Shown here piece after piece: positions 8,932 through 17,999 of a stretch of DNA of 52,297 nucleotides. Both the position numbers and the translations under genes were made by a program. How positions within the stretch are numbered: the stretch's first letter is position 1; each line of letters starts with the position of its first letter. The notes under the pieces are model-generated. The model was given only the letters and a program-made list of their open reading frames with translations. It searched no databases and was not told the DNA's origin. The stretch is from Comamonas sp. lk (GTDB lineage Bacteria > Pseudomonadota > Gammaproteobacteria > Burkholderiales > Burkholderiaceae_C), in assembly GCA_945865425.1 (NCBI GenBank), contig CAMBFN010000002.1, positions 1 through 52,297 on the forward strand, written 5' to 3'.

Positions 8932-10287
8932 TCAAGCCAACACAGACAAAGCCCAGCCCGCCAGCGCACAGGCTGCAAGTACCTGCACTACTGGCCGCTT
9001 AAAGCGGATCAGCGCCAGCGCGGCTGCGGCAGCGATGACAGCGGATGCCACATCAAAGCGCCCGTCCACCCCTTGCGGCCAAAACACATGCTGACCAAAG
9101 AACAGCGCCAGGCTGACGATGACGCCGACCACGGCGGCGGTAATCGCGGTCAGCGGCGCGCTTAAACGTAAATCCTGGTGCGTCGATTCGATGAAGGGCC
9201 CGCCTGCCAGAATGAACACAAACGAGGGCAAAAAAGTAAACCAGGTCACCACCGTGGCGGCCAGGGCACCGGCTAAAAACAGATGGTCCGGGCCTAGCAG
9301 TGCTTGGGTGTGTCCGCCCACATAGCCTACAAAAGCCACCACCATGATCAGCGGCCCCGGCGTGGTCTCGCCCAGCGCCAAGCCATCGATCATTTGCGCC
9401 GCCGTCACCCAGCCGAACTGCTCCACGCCGCCCTGGTACACATAGGGCAGCACCGCATAGGCGCCGCCAAAAGTCAGTAGCGCCGCCTTGGTGAAAAACC
9501 AGGCCATTTGCGTCAGCGTGTGTTCCCAGCCTTGCGTCAGCAACAGCAGCGCCATGGGCACTAGCCACAGCAGTAGCCCGATGGTCAGCACTTTCACCAA
9601 ACCGGACAGCGAAAAACGAGCATGCGCGGGCGTAGGCGTATCGTCGTCAATCAAGGCCGGTGCGTGCGGCCCGGCCTTGGCTGCATGGCCGGTGCCAGCT
9701 CGAAACACTTGCGGCGCAAAGCGCCCGCCGATGGCGCCGATCAGCCCCGCACCCAGCACGATGGCCGGGAAGGGCGCTTGCAACAAATACAGCGCAAACC
9801 AGGACAGGGCCGCCAGCGCCCACAACAAACGGTGGCGCAGCGTGCGCGTGCCGATGCGCCAGGCCGCTTGCAGCACGATGGCCGTCACGGCTGGCTTGAT
9901 ACCGGCAAACAGCCCCGCCACCAACGCGGTGCTGCCAAACATCAAATAGACCCACGACAGTCCGATGAGTATGAACAGCGAAGGCAGCACAAACAACACC
10001 CCCGCCACGATGCCACCCCAAGTGCGGTGCATCAGCCAGCCCAAGTAGGTGGCCAATTGCTGCGCTTCCGGTCCGGGCAGCAGCATGCAGTAATTGAGCG
10101 CATGCAAAAACCGCGCATCCGAAATCCAACGCCGTCGTTCCACCAACTCTTCGTGCAACAGCGCAATCTGCCCGGCCGGCCCGCCAAAGCTGATAAAGCC
10201 GACCTTCAGCCAAAACGGCCAGGCCCGGCGCAGGCTGATGGGGGCTGGGGCGGTGGGGGGAGAGTTGTGGGCCGCTGGTGCGTTCAT
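8932..10287 (-). CDS. chrA: Chromate transporter ChrA (two-domain)
   Basis: 'FWLKVGFISFGGPAGQIALLHEELVERRRWISDARFLHALNYCMLLPGPEAQQLATYLGWLMHRTWGGI' and second half 'TFGGAYAVLPYVYQGGVEQFGWVTAAQMIDGLALGETTPGPLIMVVAFVGYVGG'. Confidence 0.95.
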   Translation of the reverse strand: MNAPAAHNSPPTAPAPISLRRAWPFWLKVGFISFGGPAGQIALLHEELVERRRWISDARFLHALNYCMLLPGPEAQQLATYLGWLMHRTWGGIVAGVLFVLPSLFILIGLSWVYLMFGSTALVAGLFAGIKPAVTAIVLQAAWRIGTRTLRHRLLWALAALSWFALYLLQAPFPAIVLGAGLIGAIGGRFAPQVFRAGTGHAAKAGPHAPALIDDDTPTPAHARFSLSGLVKVLTIGLLLWLVPMALLLLTQGWEHTLTQMAWFFTKAALLTFGGAYAVLPYVYQGGVEQFGWVTAAQMIDGLALGETTPGPLIMVVAFVGYVGGHTQALLGPDHLFLAGALAATVVTWFTFLPSFVFILAGGPFIESTHQDLRLSAPLTAITAAVVGVIVSLALFFGQHVFWPQGVDGRFDVASAVIAAAAALALIRFKRPVVQVLAACALAGWALSVLA

Positions 10288-10352
10288 GGTGTTTCCTGAC
10301 TTACAGCGCCGGATCCTAGGGCCGTCGCCCGTATTGAAGCGGCCTGTTTATA

Positions 10353-10368
10353 CTGTATTTTTATACAG
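10353..10368. promoter_or_regulatory. LexA (SOS) box between chrA and dnaE2
   Basis: CTGT-ATTTTTAT-ACAG (CTGT-N8-ACAG), in the divergent chrA/dnaE2 intergenic region. Confidence 0.92.
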
Positions 10369-10387
10369 TATTTAAAACGAAGCTTCC

Positions 10388-13300
10388 GTGCCCGCCGCCC
10401 CGTCACCTGCCTATGCCGAGCTGTACGCCATGAGCGCGTTCAGTTTTCAGCATGGCGCGTCTTTGCCCCAGGAGTTGGTGGCCAGGGCCAAGGCTTTGGG
10501 CTATGCGGCCTTGGCGCTGACGGACGAATGCTCTGTGGCTGGCGTGGTGCGCGCGCACGAGGCGGCGCGCGCGGCGGGCCTGCAGTTGCTGCCGGGCGCC
10601 GAGTTTGGTGTGCGCGCATCAGTTGCGCCTGCGCAGGAGGTGCTGTTTCGCTTCGTCGCCTTGCCGCACGATTTGCAAGCTTGGGGCAATCTGTGCGAGT
10701 TCATTAGCAGCGCGCGTCGCGCCGCGCCCAAGGGGCAGTACGCGCTGCATTGGCAGCCAGCGCAAGGCGGCTGGGCGGCCTGGCCGAGCTTGGCGGGCAA
10801 TGAGATTATTTTGCTTTTGCCGCCTACTTTGCCTATGGAAAAAGCCTGTGCGATTGCAGCGGCTGCGCGCGCGCACTATGGCGCGCAAGTGTGGCTAGGC
10901 GCGACGCGCAGCCTGGGTGCGCAGGACGCGCTGCACACTTTGCGCTTGCGCCAGATCGCACACCTAAGTGGCCTGCCGCTGGTGGCCGTGGGCGCGGTGC
11001 AAATGCATGTGCGTTCGCGTAAGCCTTTGCACGATGTGATCACCGCCGTGCGCTTGCGGCTGCCGGTGGCGCAGTGCGGGCGCGGCTTGCAGGCCAACGC
11101 CGAGCGGCATTTGCGCAGCCGTGCGCGTTTGGCAAGTTTGTTTGATGCAGAGCATTTAGCGAACACTTTAGAAATTGCCAGCCGCTGTCATTTTTCCTTG
11201 GACAGCTTGCGTTATCACTACCCACTGGAGGCGGTGTTACCGGGCCAAACGCCGGCGCAAACGTTACGCCATTACACCGAAGAGGGCGCGTGCGTACGCT
11301 ACCCCGCAGGCATGCCCGAGAACGTACGCGCCCAGGTGGAGCATGAGTTGGCGCTGATTGCCGAACTGAAGTACGAGATGTATTTCCTCACGGTGCACGA
11401 CATCGTGCGCTTTGCGCGCAGCCGGGGCATCTTGTGCCAGGGGCGCGGCTCGGCGGCTAATTCGGCGGTCTGCTACTGCCTGGGTGTGACCGAGGTGGAC
11501 CCTTCGCGCATGAGTGTGCTGTTTGAGCGCTTTATCTCCCGCGAGCGCGACGAGCCGCCCGATATTGATGTGGACTTTGAACACCAGCGGCGCGAAGAAG
11601 TCATCCAATACATCTACGCCAAATATGGCCGCGAGCGCGCTGCGATTACCGCGGTAGTTACCCGCTACCGCCCGCGCAGCGCGCTGCGCGATGTAGGGCG
11701 CGCGCTGCAAATTCCTGAAGCCCTAATTAACGCGCTGGCCAAAGAGCATCCCGGCATGTACGGCCGCACCGTGCTGGCCGAGCGCTTACAAAGTGCGATG
11801 GAACGTGTAAGCGCGGCACCAGCCGAAGCAAGTGACATCGCCATCCCACCACCCCGCCGCCTACAACTGTGGCTTGATCTGGCTACGCAACTACAAGGCT
11901 TCCCGCGCCACCTCAGCCAACACGTGGGTGGCTTCGTGCTGACGCAAGGCCCGCTCACCCGCATCGTGCCAGTGGAAAACGCCGCCATGCCTGAGCGCAG
12001 CATCATCCAGTGGGATAAAGATGACCTCGATACGGTGGGCTTGCTCAAAGTCGATGTGCTGGCTCTGGGCATGCTTAGCGCTATCCACCGCTGCCTGGAC
12101 TTAATAGGCCAATGGCGCGGCAAACCGCTGCGCCTGCAAGACATCCCGGCCGAAGACCCGGCGACCTACGACATGATTTGCCAGGCCGATACGGTAGGCG
12201 TGTTCCAGATCGAGAGTCGCGCGCAAATGAGCATGCTGCCGCGCCTCAAACCCCGTTGCTTTTACGACTTGGTGGTGCAAGTGGCCATCGTGCGACCCGG
12301 CCCCATTCAGGGCGGCATGGTGCATCCCTACCTCAAAGCACGCGCCAACCCGCAAGCTGTGCAATACGCCAGCGTGGCTTTGCAAGAAGTGCTCAAGCGC
12401 ACTTTGGGCGTGCCGATTTTTCAGGAACAGGTGATGCAAATCGCCATGGCAGCGGCCAACTTTAGTGGCGGCGAAGCCGATAGCCTGCGCCGTTCCATGG
12501 CCGCCTGGAAACGCCAGGGCGGGGTACAGCATTTTTACGAGCGCCTGGTCGGCGCCATGGTCGCCAACGGTTACACCCAAGACTATGCCGATGCCTTGTT
12601 CAAACAAATCGAGGGCTTTGGCGAATACGGCTTTCCCGAAAGCCATGCCGCCAGTTTTGCGCTGCTGGTTTATGTGAGCTGCTGGCTCAAATGCCACGAA
12701 CCTGCCTGTTTCCTGGCCGCCATGCTCAACAGCCAACCGCTGGGCTTTTACAGCCCCAGCCAATTGGTACAAGACGCCCGCCGCCATGCCCTCGAAGTGC
12801 TGCCCGTAGACGTGAGCTACAGCGACTGGGATTGCTCTCTCGAAAAATTGGAAAAATTGGGGTCAGAACCCAATTTCACTGCGCCTCATGGAGCGGAGCC
12901 GCGCCCGCTGGCTTGGTCGCTGAAAGGAAATGAGAAATTGGGGTCAGAACCTAATTTACAAGCGGCCATCCGCCTGGGTTTGCGCATGGTGGCGGGCTTG
13001 CATGAGCGTGTGGCTTTGCGTATCAGTGCGGCTCGCAGACAGGGGGCTTTTGCCAGTACTGAGGACTTGGCTTTGCGCTGCGGGCTGGACGCGGGCGACC
13101 TCAAAGCCTTAGCCAGCGCCGATGCTTTGTTATCGCTCAGCGGCCACCGCCGCCAGCAGGTATGGGATGCGTCTGCGCTGCACCGTGCGCCCGCGCTCTT
13201 GCAAGGCGCGCCGGTGTATGAAAAGCCGCTGGTCTTAGTCGCAGCGCATGAAGCGCAGGAAGTAATGTTTGACTATGCGGCTACTGGCCTTACTTTGCGC

Positions 13301-13678
13301 AGCCATCCGCTGCAGTTTTTGCGCGCGCGCCTTGCAGCTAAAAACCTGCTGAGTGCCGCGCAGTTGCGCGACTTGCCGCATGGCCGTTTGGTGCGCGCCT
13401 GCGGCATCGTCACCATGCGCCAGCAACCGCAAACCGCCAAAGGTGTGGTCTTTGTGACCTTGGAAGACGAGACCGGCTGCATCAACGTCATCGTCTGGAA
13501 AAGCCTGAAAGAAAAACAGCGCACTGAGCTATTGCGGGCACGTCTGTTGGCAGTCTATGGCATCTGGCAGCGCGACGAAGACAGCGGCGGCCAGGTGCGC
13601 CACTTGATAGCCAAGCGCCTGGTGGATTTGACGGATTGGTTGGGTGATTTATCCGCAGGCAGCCGGGATTTCCGCTGA
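10388..13678 (+). CDS. dnaE2: Error-prone DNA polymerase DnaE2 (ImuC)
   Basis: GTG start; 'PAYAELYAMSAFSFQHGASLPQELVARAKALGYAALALTDECSVAGVVRAHEAA', 'RGSAANSAVCYCLGVTEVDP', 'PPDIDVDFEHQRREEVIQYIY', 'FQEQVMQIAMAAANFSGGEADSLRRSMAAWKR'. Interrupted in frame by the repeat-derived segment at ~12842-12957. Confidence 0.95.
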   Translation: MPAAPSPAYAELYAMSAFSFQHGASLPQELVARAKALGYAALALTDECSVAGVVRAHEAARAAGLQLLPGAEFGVRASVAPAQEVLFRFVALPHDLQAWGNLCEFISSARRAAPKGQYALHWQPAQGGWAAWPSLAGNEIILLLPPTLPMEKACAIAAAARAHYGAQVWLGATRSLGAQDALHTLRLRQIAHLSGLPLVAVGAVQMHVRSRKPLHDVITAVRLRLPVAQCGRGLQANAERHLRSRARLASLFDAEHLANTLEIASRCHFSLDSLRYHYPLEAVLPGQTPAQTLRHYTEEGACVRYPAGMPENVRAQVEHELALIAELKYEMYFLTVHDIVRFARSRGILCQGRGSAANSAVCYCLGVTEVDPSRMSVLFERFISRERDEPPDIDVDFEHQRREEVIQYIYAKYGRERAAITAVVTRYRPRSALRDVGRALQIPEALINALAKEHPGMYGRTVLAERLQSAMERVSAAPAEASDIAIPPPRRLQLWLDLATQLQGFPRHLSQHVGGFVLTQGPLTRIVPVENAAMPERSIIQWDKDDLDTVGLLKVDVLALGMLSAIHRCLDLIGQWRGKPLRLQDIPAEDPATYDMICQADTVGVFQIESRAQMSMLPRLKPRCFYDLVVQVAIVRPGPIQGGMVHPYLKARANPQAVQYASVALQEVLKRTLGVPIFQEQVMQIAMAAANFSGGEADSLRRSMAAWKRQGGVQHFYERLVGAMVANGYTQDYADALFKQIEGFGEYGFPESHAASFALLVYVSCWLKCHEPACFLAAMLNSQPLGFYSPSQLVQDARRHALEVLPVDVSYSDWDCSLEKLEKLGSEPNFTAPHGAEPRPLAWSLKGNEKLGSEPNLQAAIRLGLRMVAGLHERVALRISAARRQGAFASTEDLALRCGLDAGDLKALASADALLSLSGHRRQQVWDASALHRAPALLQGAPVYEKPLVLVAAHEAQEVMFDYAATGLTLRSHPLQFLRARLAAKNLLSAAQLRDLPHGRLVRACGIVTMRQQPQTAKGVVFVTLEDETGCINVIVWKSLKEKQRTELLRARLLAVYGIWQRDEDSGGQVRHLIAKRLVDLTDWLGDLSAGSRDFR
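12854..12876 (+). repeat. REP-like palindrome copy 1 inside dnaE2
   Basis: AAATTGGG-GTCAGAA-CCCAATTT, perfect 8-bp stem. Confidence 0.85.
12935..12957 (+). repeat. REP-like palindrome copy 2 inside dnaE2
   Basis: AAATTGGG-GTCAGAA-CCTAATTT; same orientation and same reading frame as copy 1, offset 81 bp; 1-nt difference. Confidence 0.85.
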
Positions 13679-13742
13679 TAGTCTTGCCGCCGCATACTCG
13701 CTGTAAGGCCTTGCTTAGAATCCTTTGAAACAAGGAGACAGC

Positions 13743-14906
13743 ATGAAAAAGTTCTTTTACGCGCTGGCACTGCTACTGGCCTTGCCGGTGGCAGCGATTC
13801 AGTTCAGCGGCCATAGCTATTTTTGGAAAGCCCTGGCCAGCACCTATTTCCAGGGGCATAGCACGGCGCATATAGACGATGCCCATAACTTTGCCCAGCG
13901 CACGATCGCGGCGGGCACCGCCCAGCCATGGCCCAAGGACGCACGCTACAACCAAAAAACCTTGGACCCGGCCATGGCAAGCTATTTGCAACAGCACGGC
14001 AGCGCAGCGTTTTTGGTGGCGCAAAAAGGCGCTCTGGTGCACGAGCAGTATTTCGGCACTTATTCCGCCCAAAGCCGCACCAACTCGTTTTCCATGGCCA
14101 AAACCATCACCACCTTGCAGGTACAACAAGCCGCGCAGCAGGGCTTTATCAGCAGTTTTGACGCACCCTTGACCGAGCGCTTGCCCGAATACGCGCAAGA
14201 CCCGCGCGGTCAAAAGGCCACCGTGTCGCAACTCTCCAGCATGAAGTCCGGCCATGACTGGACAGAGAACTACTACCTACCGCTCAACATCACTACCGAT
14301 TTGTACTATGGCAAAAATGCCGAAAAACTGGTGCTCGGACAAGGCTTTGAGCGTGAGCCTGGCACCGAGTACGAATACAGCAGCGGCAGCACCCAGCTAT
14401 TGGGCGTTTTTCTCAAGCGCGCTTTGCAGACCAAGGAACCGGAACTGAGTATTAGCGGGCATTTGTCCCGCAGCCTGTGGGCGCCGCTAGGCATGGAAAG
14501 CGATGCGCTTTACACCCTGGACCGGCAAGGCAGTGAAGGCGGCATGGAGCGTACCTACTGCTGTATTTTTGCCACGGCGCGCGACTTTGCCAAGTTCGGC
14601 CAACTGCTGTTGCAAGACGGGCAGTGGAACGGCCAGGCCTTACTGGATAAGGCGTTTGTGGAGCGCATCCGCAAGCCCGATTTACAACCCTATTACGGGC
14701 ATTCGCTGTGGATGGACTGGACGTATAAACACCCGTTTTATTTTTTACAGGGTCACCAAGGCCAGTACGTCATCGTGGTGCCTTCGCTAGAACTCGTAGT
14801 GGTGCGCACCGGTCAGACGCGCGACAAAAAAACCAAAGGCCCCAATGGCATCACGCCGGCTGAGGTGTATCGATTTGTCGATCAGGCGGTGGCGATGGTG
14901 CAGTAA
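13743..14906 (+). CDS. Exported serine hydrolase, beta-lactamase class C / 6-aminohexanoate-dimer hydrolase-like
   Basis: RBS aaggag before ATG 13743; signal peptide 'MKKFFYALALLLALPVAA'; SxxK motif 'FSMAKT'; 'EYSSGSTQLLGVFL'; 'GHQGQYVIVVPSLELVVVRTG'. Confidence 0.85.
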   Translation: MKKFFYALALLLALPVAAIQFSGHSYFWKALASTYFQGHSTAHIDDAHNFAQRTIAAGTAQPWPKDARYNQKTLDPAMASYLQQHGSAAFLVAQKGALVHEQYFGTYSAQSRTNSFSMAKTITTLQVQQAAQQGFISSFDAPLTERLPEYAQDPRGQKATVSQLSSMKSGHDWTENYYLPLNITTDLYYGKNAEKLVLGQGFEREPGTEYEYSSGSTQLLGVFLKRALQTKEPELSISGHLSRSLWAPLGMESDALYTLDRQGSEGGMERTYCCIFATARDFAKFGQLLLQDGQWNGQALLDKAFVERIRKPDLQPYYGHSLWMDWTYKHPFYFLQGHQGQYVIVVPSLELVVVRTGQTRDKKTKGPNGITPAEVYRFVDQAVAMVQ

Positions 14907-14951
14907 GCCAATGCTATGCGCAGCAGGTGAGCGTTGGCACAGTGACCCGAA

Positions 14952-16733
14952 TTACAAAGCCACGCAAGCCTCCTGCAAAAAGCGCAGGTCTTGACCCTGC
15001 AAATGCGGGCTCAGGCGCTCCAGCACGGTGGCATGGTAGTTGTTCAGGTAAGCAGTCTCTTCCGTGCCTAGCAAGTCTTTGCGCACCACGCGCGTGTCTA
15101 TGGGGCAGAGGGTGAGCGCTTCGAAGCGGTAAAACTTGCCGTGCTCGGTGGCGGCGTGGTCTTCGCACAATAAGATGTTTTCTATGCGTATGCCATAGCG
15201 GCCGGGCAGGTACACGCCAGGCTCATTAGTGACCACCATGCCGGGCAGGATGGCTTGGTCGATCATGCCGGGGCTGATGCTGTGTGGGCCTTCGTGCACA
15301 TTGTTGAAATAGCCCACGCCATGGCCGGTGCCGCAGGCGTAGTTCACGCCCTCGTTCCACAGCGCCTGGCGCGCCAGCACATCCAGTTGCAGGCCGCGCG
15401 TGCCCTGTAGAAAAATAGCGGCAGACAAGCGCAGCATGCCTTTGAGCACCAAGGTGAAATGCCGCGCCTGGTCTTCGCTCACCGGGCCACAAACCAAGGT
15501 GCGGGTGATGTCGGTAGTGCCGTCGTCGTACTGGCCACCCGAGTCCAGCAGAAAAAATCCTTCGGGCTTGACCTGTGTGTCCACTCCGTCTTTCAAGCCG
15601 TAATGCATCATGGCTGCATTGGGGCCATAGGCCGGTATCGAGGTGAAACTCAGCCCACGAAACAAATCCAGTTTTGCGCGCTCGCCGTCGATACGGTCGG
15701 ACACGATGCGCTCTGTCAGTTGACCCTTGCCCACGTTTTCGTAAAACCACCGCAAAAAGCGCACCATCGCCACACCGTCGCGCACAAAGCAGTTTTTCCA
15801 GTGGCTGATTTCGCTGGTATTTTTCACCGCTTTGAGCAGCACCGAAGGTGCGCGCTTTTCCACGAGTGTGCAGCCTTGGGCGCGCAAGGTGGCAAAGGTG
15901 AGCGTATTGCTTTGCGCCGGGTCCACCAGCACGCTCTGTCCGCGAAGTTGGGTAAGTGCTACAAAAAAACTGTCGTAGTCTTGCAGAGCAACACCTTCCT
16001 CGGCCAGGCTGGCGCGCAAGCTAGGACTAAACCGCGCCAAGTGGGCGTACAGCACAGCCCTGTCCTCGGTCAGCACTAAGTAGGCATGAAAGTAAGGCGA
16101 GGTGGGCACATCGCTGCCGCGCAAATTGAGCAAGTAGCCGATATCGTCCAGCGCATTGAGCACATGCGCCTGCGCACCGGCTTTGTGCATTTCAGCGCGC
16201 ACTTTGGTGAGCTTTTGTGCAGCGCTCTCGCCTGCATATTCCAGCGCATGCGCAAACACCGGCTCCATGGGAAAGCCGGGTCGGTCGGTCCAGACGGCGT
16301 CGACGACATCATGCTCGGTGATGAGTTTGACGTTTTTGGATTGAAGCGTGCCTTCTATATCGGCCATGGCCTTGACCATCATGGTCGCGCCGAAAAAACC
16401 CAGGCGCGCGCCTGGCGCCAGGGTTTCGGCCAGCCACTGGTTCCAGGGCAGCACATCGGGCTTGCCCAGGTACACAATCTGTATGTCTGTGCCCGCCAAT
16501 TCCTGCTCGGCCTGCAGCCAGTAGCGCCCATCGGCCCAGATATAGACGCTATCTTTGAGCACCACCATGGTCGATACCGAGGCAGTAAAGCCCGAAATGT
16601 ATTCCCGCACTTTCCAGCGCAGCGGCATGTACTCCGAGTTATGTGGATCCGAGGAGGGCAGTACCCAGGCGTCGAGCTGGTGCTTTTCCATTTCGGCGCG
16701 CAGGGCGGACAGGCGTTGGGCAATAAGCGTCAT
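14952..16733 (-). CDS. pepP: Xaa-Pro aminopeptidase (M24B)
   Basis: Start codon at 16733 ('MTLIAQRLSALRAEMEKHQLDAWVLPSSDPHNSEYMPLRWK'); 'FLLDSGGQYDDGTTDITRT', 'GTGHGVGYFNNVHEGPHSI', 'VTNEPGVYLPGRYGIRIEN'. Confidence 0.93.
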   Translation of the reverse strand: MTLIAQRLSALRAEMEKHQLDAWVLPSSDPHNSEYMPLRWKVREYISGFTASVSTMVVLKDSVYIWADGRYWLQAEQELAGTDIQIVYLGKPDVLPWNQWLAETLAPGARLGFFGATMMVKAMADIEGTLQSKNVKLITEHDVVDAVWTDRPGFPMEPVFAHALEYAGESAAQKLTKVRAEMHKAGAQAHVLNALDDIGYLLNLRGSDVPTSPYFHAYLVLTEDRAVLYAHLARFSPSLRASLAEEGVALQDYDSFFVALTQLRGQSVLVDPAQSNTLTFATLRAQGCTLVEKRAPSVLLKAVKNTSEISHWKNCFVRDGVAMVRFLRWFYENVGKGQLTERIVSDRIDGERAKLDLFRGLSFTSIPAYGPNAAMMHYGLKDGVDTQVKPEGFFLLDSGGQYDDGTTDITRTLVCGPVSEDQARHFTLVLKGMLRLSAAIFLQGTRGLQLDVLARQALWNEGVNYACGTGHGVGYFNNVHEGPHSISPGMIDQAILPGMVVTNEPGVYLPGRYGIRIENILLCEDHAATEHGKFYRFEALTLCPIDTRVVRKDLLGTEETAYLNNYHATVLERLSPHLQGQDLRFLQEACVAL

Positions 16734-16780
16734 AGTGGTGGACTGTAAAAAACGTTGTGAGGTGAATGTTGGTCGCTCAG

Positions 16781-16911
16781 GGAAGGTGTACCTAAGTCCG
16801 CCATCGCGCGGAGCGAAGCGACGCGGCGATCCATCAATGCAAGCTTTGCAAGCCAATGTGGATTGCTTCGCTGCGCTCGCAATGGCGGGTTTGGACTTAT
16901 GCAGAGGCTCC
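16781..16911. repeat. Dispersed intergenic repeat, copy 1 (inverted ends)
   Basis: Shares 'taagtccgccatcgcg', 'gacgcggcgatccatca.tgcaagct', 'ggattgcttcgct.cgctcgca' and an inverted right end 'ggacttatgcagag' with the copy at ~47897-48060. Confidence 0.8.
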
Positions 16912-16950
16912 TTAGCTTCATAGCCTAAAAATCAAACTTTGCGGGGCAGG

Positions 16951-17952
16951 CTAAAAAACTGCATGGTCGCCGCGTTCCAGGGATGCGCCTTCGCGTACCA
17001 GTGTCGCATAACAATCCCATAGCGTGTGCGTGCCGGTGGAAGGTGTGGCACCGGCATCGTAGCGAGCCGTCTGCGCGTCCCACACCAGCATGGACTCGGT
17101 AGCGTAGTAGCGGCCTATGCGCGCGAATTCGGCTTTATCGGCCAGGGGCGCGATGATGCGGCCCAGCAGCGACAGCACGCCAATGATGGCATCCATCATG
17201 CCCACCGGCACATGGGTATAGCGCGGTGGCTTGCCCAGCAACGCGAACAATTTTTCCCCTTGTTGCAGCGGCGTGATGGCAGGCCCCGGCCCGCCAATGG
17301 GCAAGATACGGTTGTGGCAGTTGCTGTCGCCAAGGCAATGTGCAAGGTAGTCGCCTAGGTCTTCGTCGCTGATAGGTTTACACGCGGTTAACTGTCCATC
17401 GCCAAAAAGTAAAAACGGTTTGCCTTTGCGTACTCGCTCAATCTGCCCGCACAGCGATTTGAAAAACGCGGTAGGCCGTACGATGGAATAACGCATCCCC
17501 GATTGCACCAAGGCCTCTTCAAAGGCTAGCTTGGCGCGCTGAAATTCCAACAACGGCTTTTGCACACAAATCGCCGACAGCAATACAAAGTGCTGCACAC
17601 CCGCCTCTGGTGCTGCTCGGAGCGCATGCAGATGGGCCTGGTGGTCAATCGCCCAGGCGTCTTTAGGGCTGCCGGTGCGCGAGGCCAGGCAGGAAACCAG
17701 CGCATCAAAGCGCTCGCCAGCAAAGCCGTCGCGGCGTAGGGACTGCGGGTCCGTGGCGTCGCCTGTGCGCAGCAGCGCGCCGGGCAATCGCGTTGGCCAG
17801 TCCTGCAATTGCCGCTTGCCGCCTACCCCGGCGTGGGGGCGTATCAGGCAGACCACTTCGTGGCCCTGGCGCAGTAAGGCCCGCACCGTGGCTTGGCCGA
17901 TGGTCCCGGTGGCTCCGAGCACAAGTACGCGCTGCTTGGTTGGGGTGATCAT
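16951..17952 (-). CDS. bciA: 3,8-divinyl (bacterio)chlorophyllide 8-vinyl reductase, BciA/DVR family
   Basis: 'LVLGATGTIGQATVRALLRQGHEVVCLIR', 'VSCLASRTGSPKDAWAID', 'HFVLLSAICVQKPLLEFQRAKLAFEEAL', 'YSIVRPTAFFKSLCGQIERVRKGKPFLLFGDGQLTACKPISDEDL', 'ILPIGGPGPAITPLQQGE', 'AEFARIGRYYATESMLVWD' closely match recalled plant DVR/BciA sequence. Start 17952 or in-frame 17982. Confidence 0.9.
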   Translation of the reverse strand: MITPTKQRVLVLGATGTIGQATVRALLRQGHEVVCLIRPHAGVGGKRQLQDWPTRLPGALLRTGDATDPQSLRRDGFAGERFDALVSCLASRTGSPKDAWAIDHQAHLHALRAAPEAGVQHFVLLSAICVQKPLLEFQRAKLAFEEALVQSGMRYSIVRPTAFFKSLCGQIERVRKGKPFLLFGDGQLTACKPISDEDLGDYLAHCLGDSNCHNRILPIGGPGPAITPLQQGEKLFALLGKPPRYTHVPVGMMDAIIGVLSLLGRIIAPLADKAEFARIGRYYATESMLVWDAQTARYDAGATPSTGTHTLWDCYATLVREGASLERGDHAVF

Positions 17953-17999
17953 GGTGCGGGGGGCCACAGGTATGGTTTGCATCTGGAAACGAGAGGCGC

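Noticed and set aside
9622-10299. 225-aa plus-strand ORF antisense to chrA
   Set aside because: Low-complexity R/Q/P-rich translation typical of antisense frames in GC-rich coding DNA.
12101-12787. 228-aa minus-strand ORF antisense to dnaE2
   Set aside because: Overlaps a fully conserved DnaE2 region; no recognisable domain.
14906-14952. Imperfect palindrome between convergent serine hydrolase and pepP genes as a terminator
   Set aside because: Pairing (ccaatgct..agcgttgg) is weak and there is no T-tract; not enough to call.
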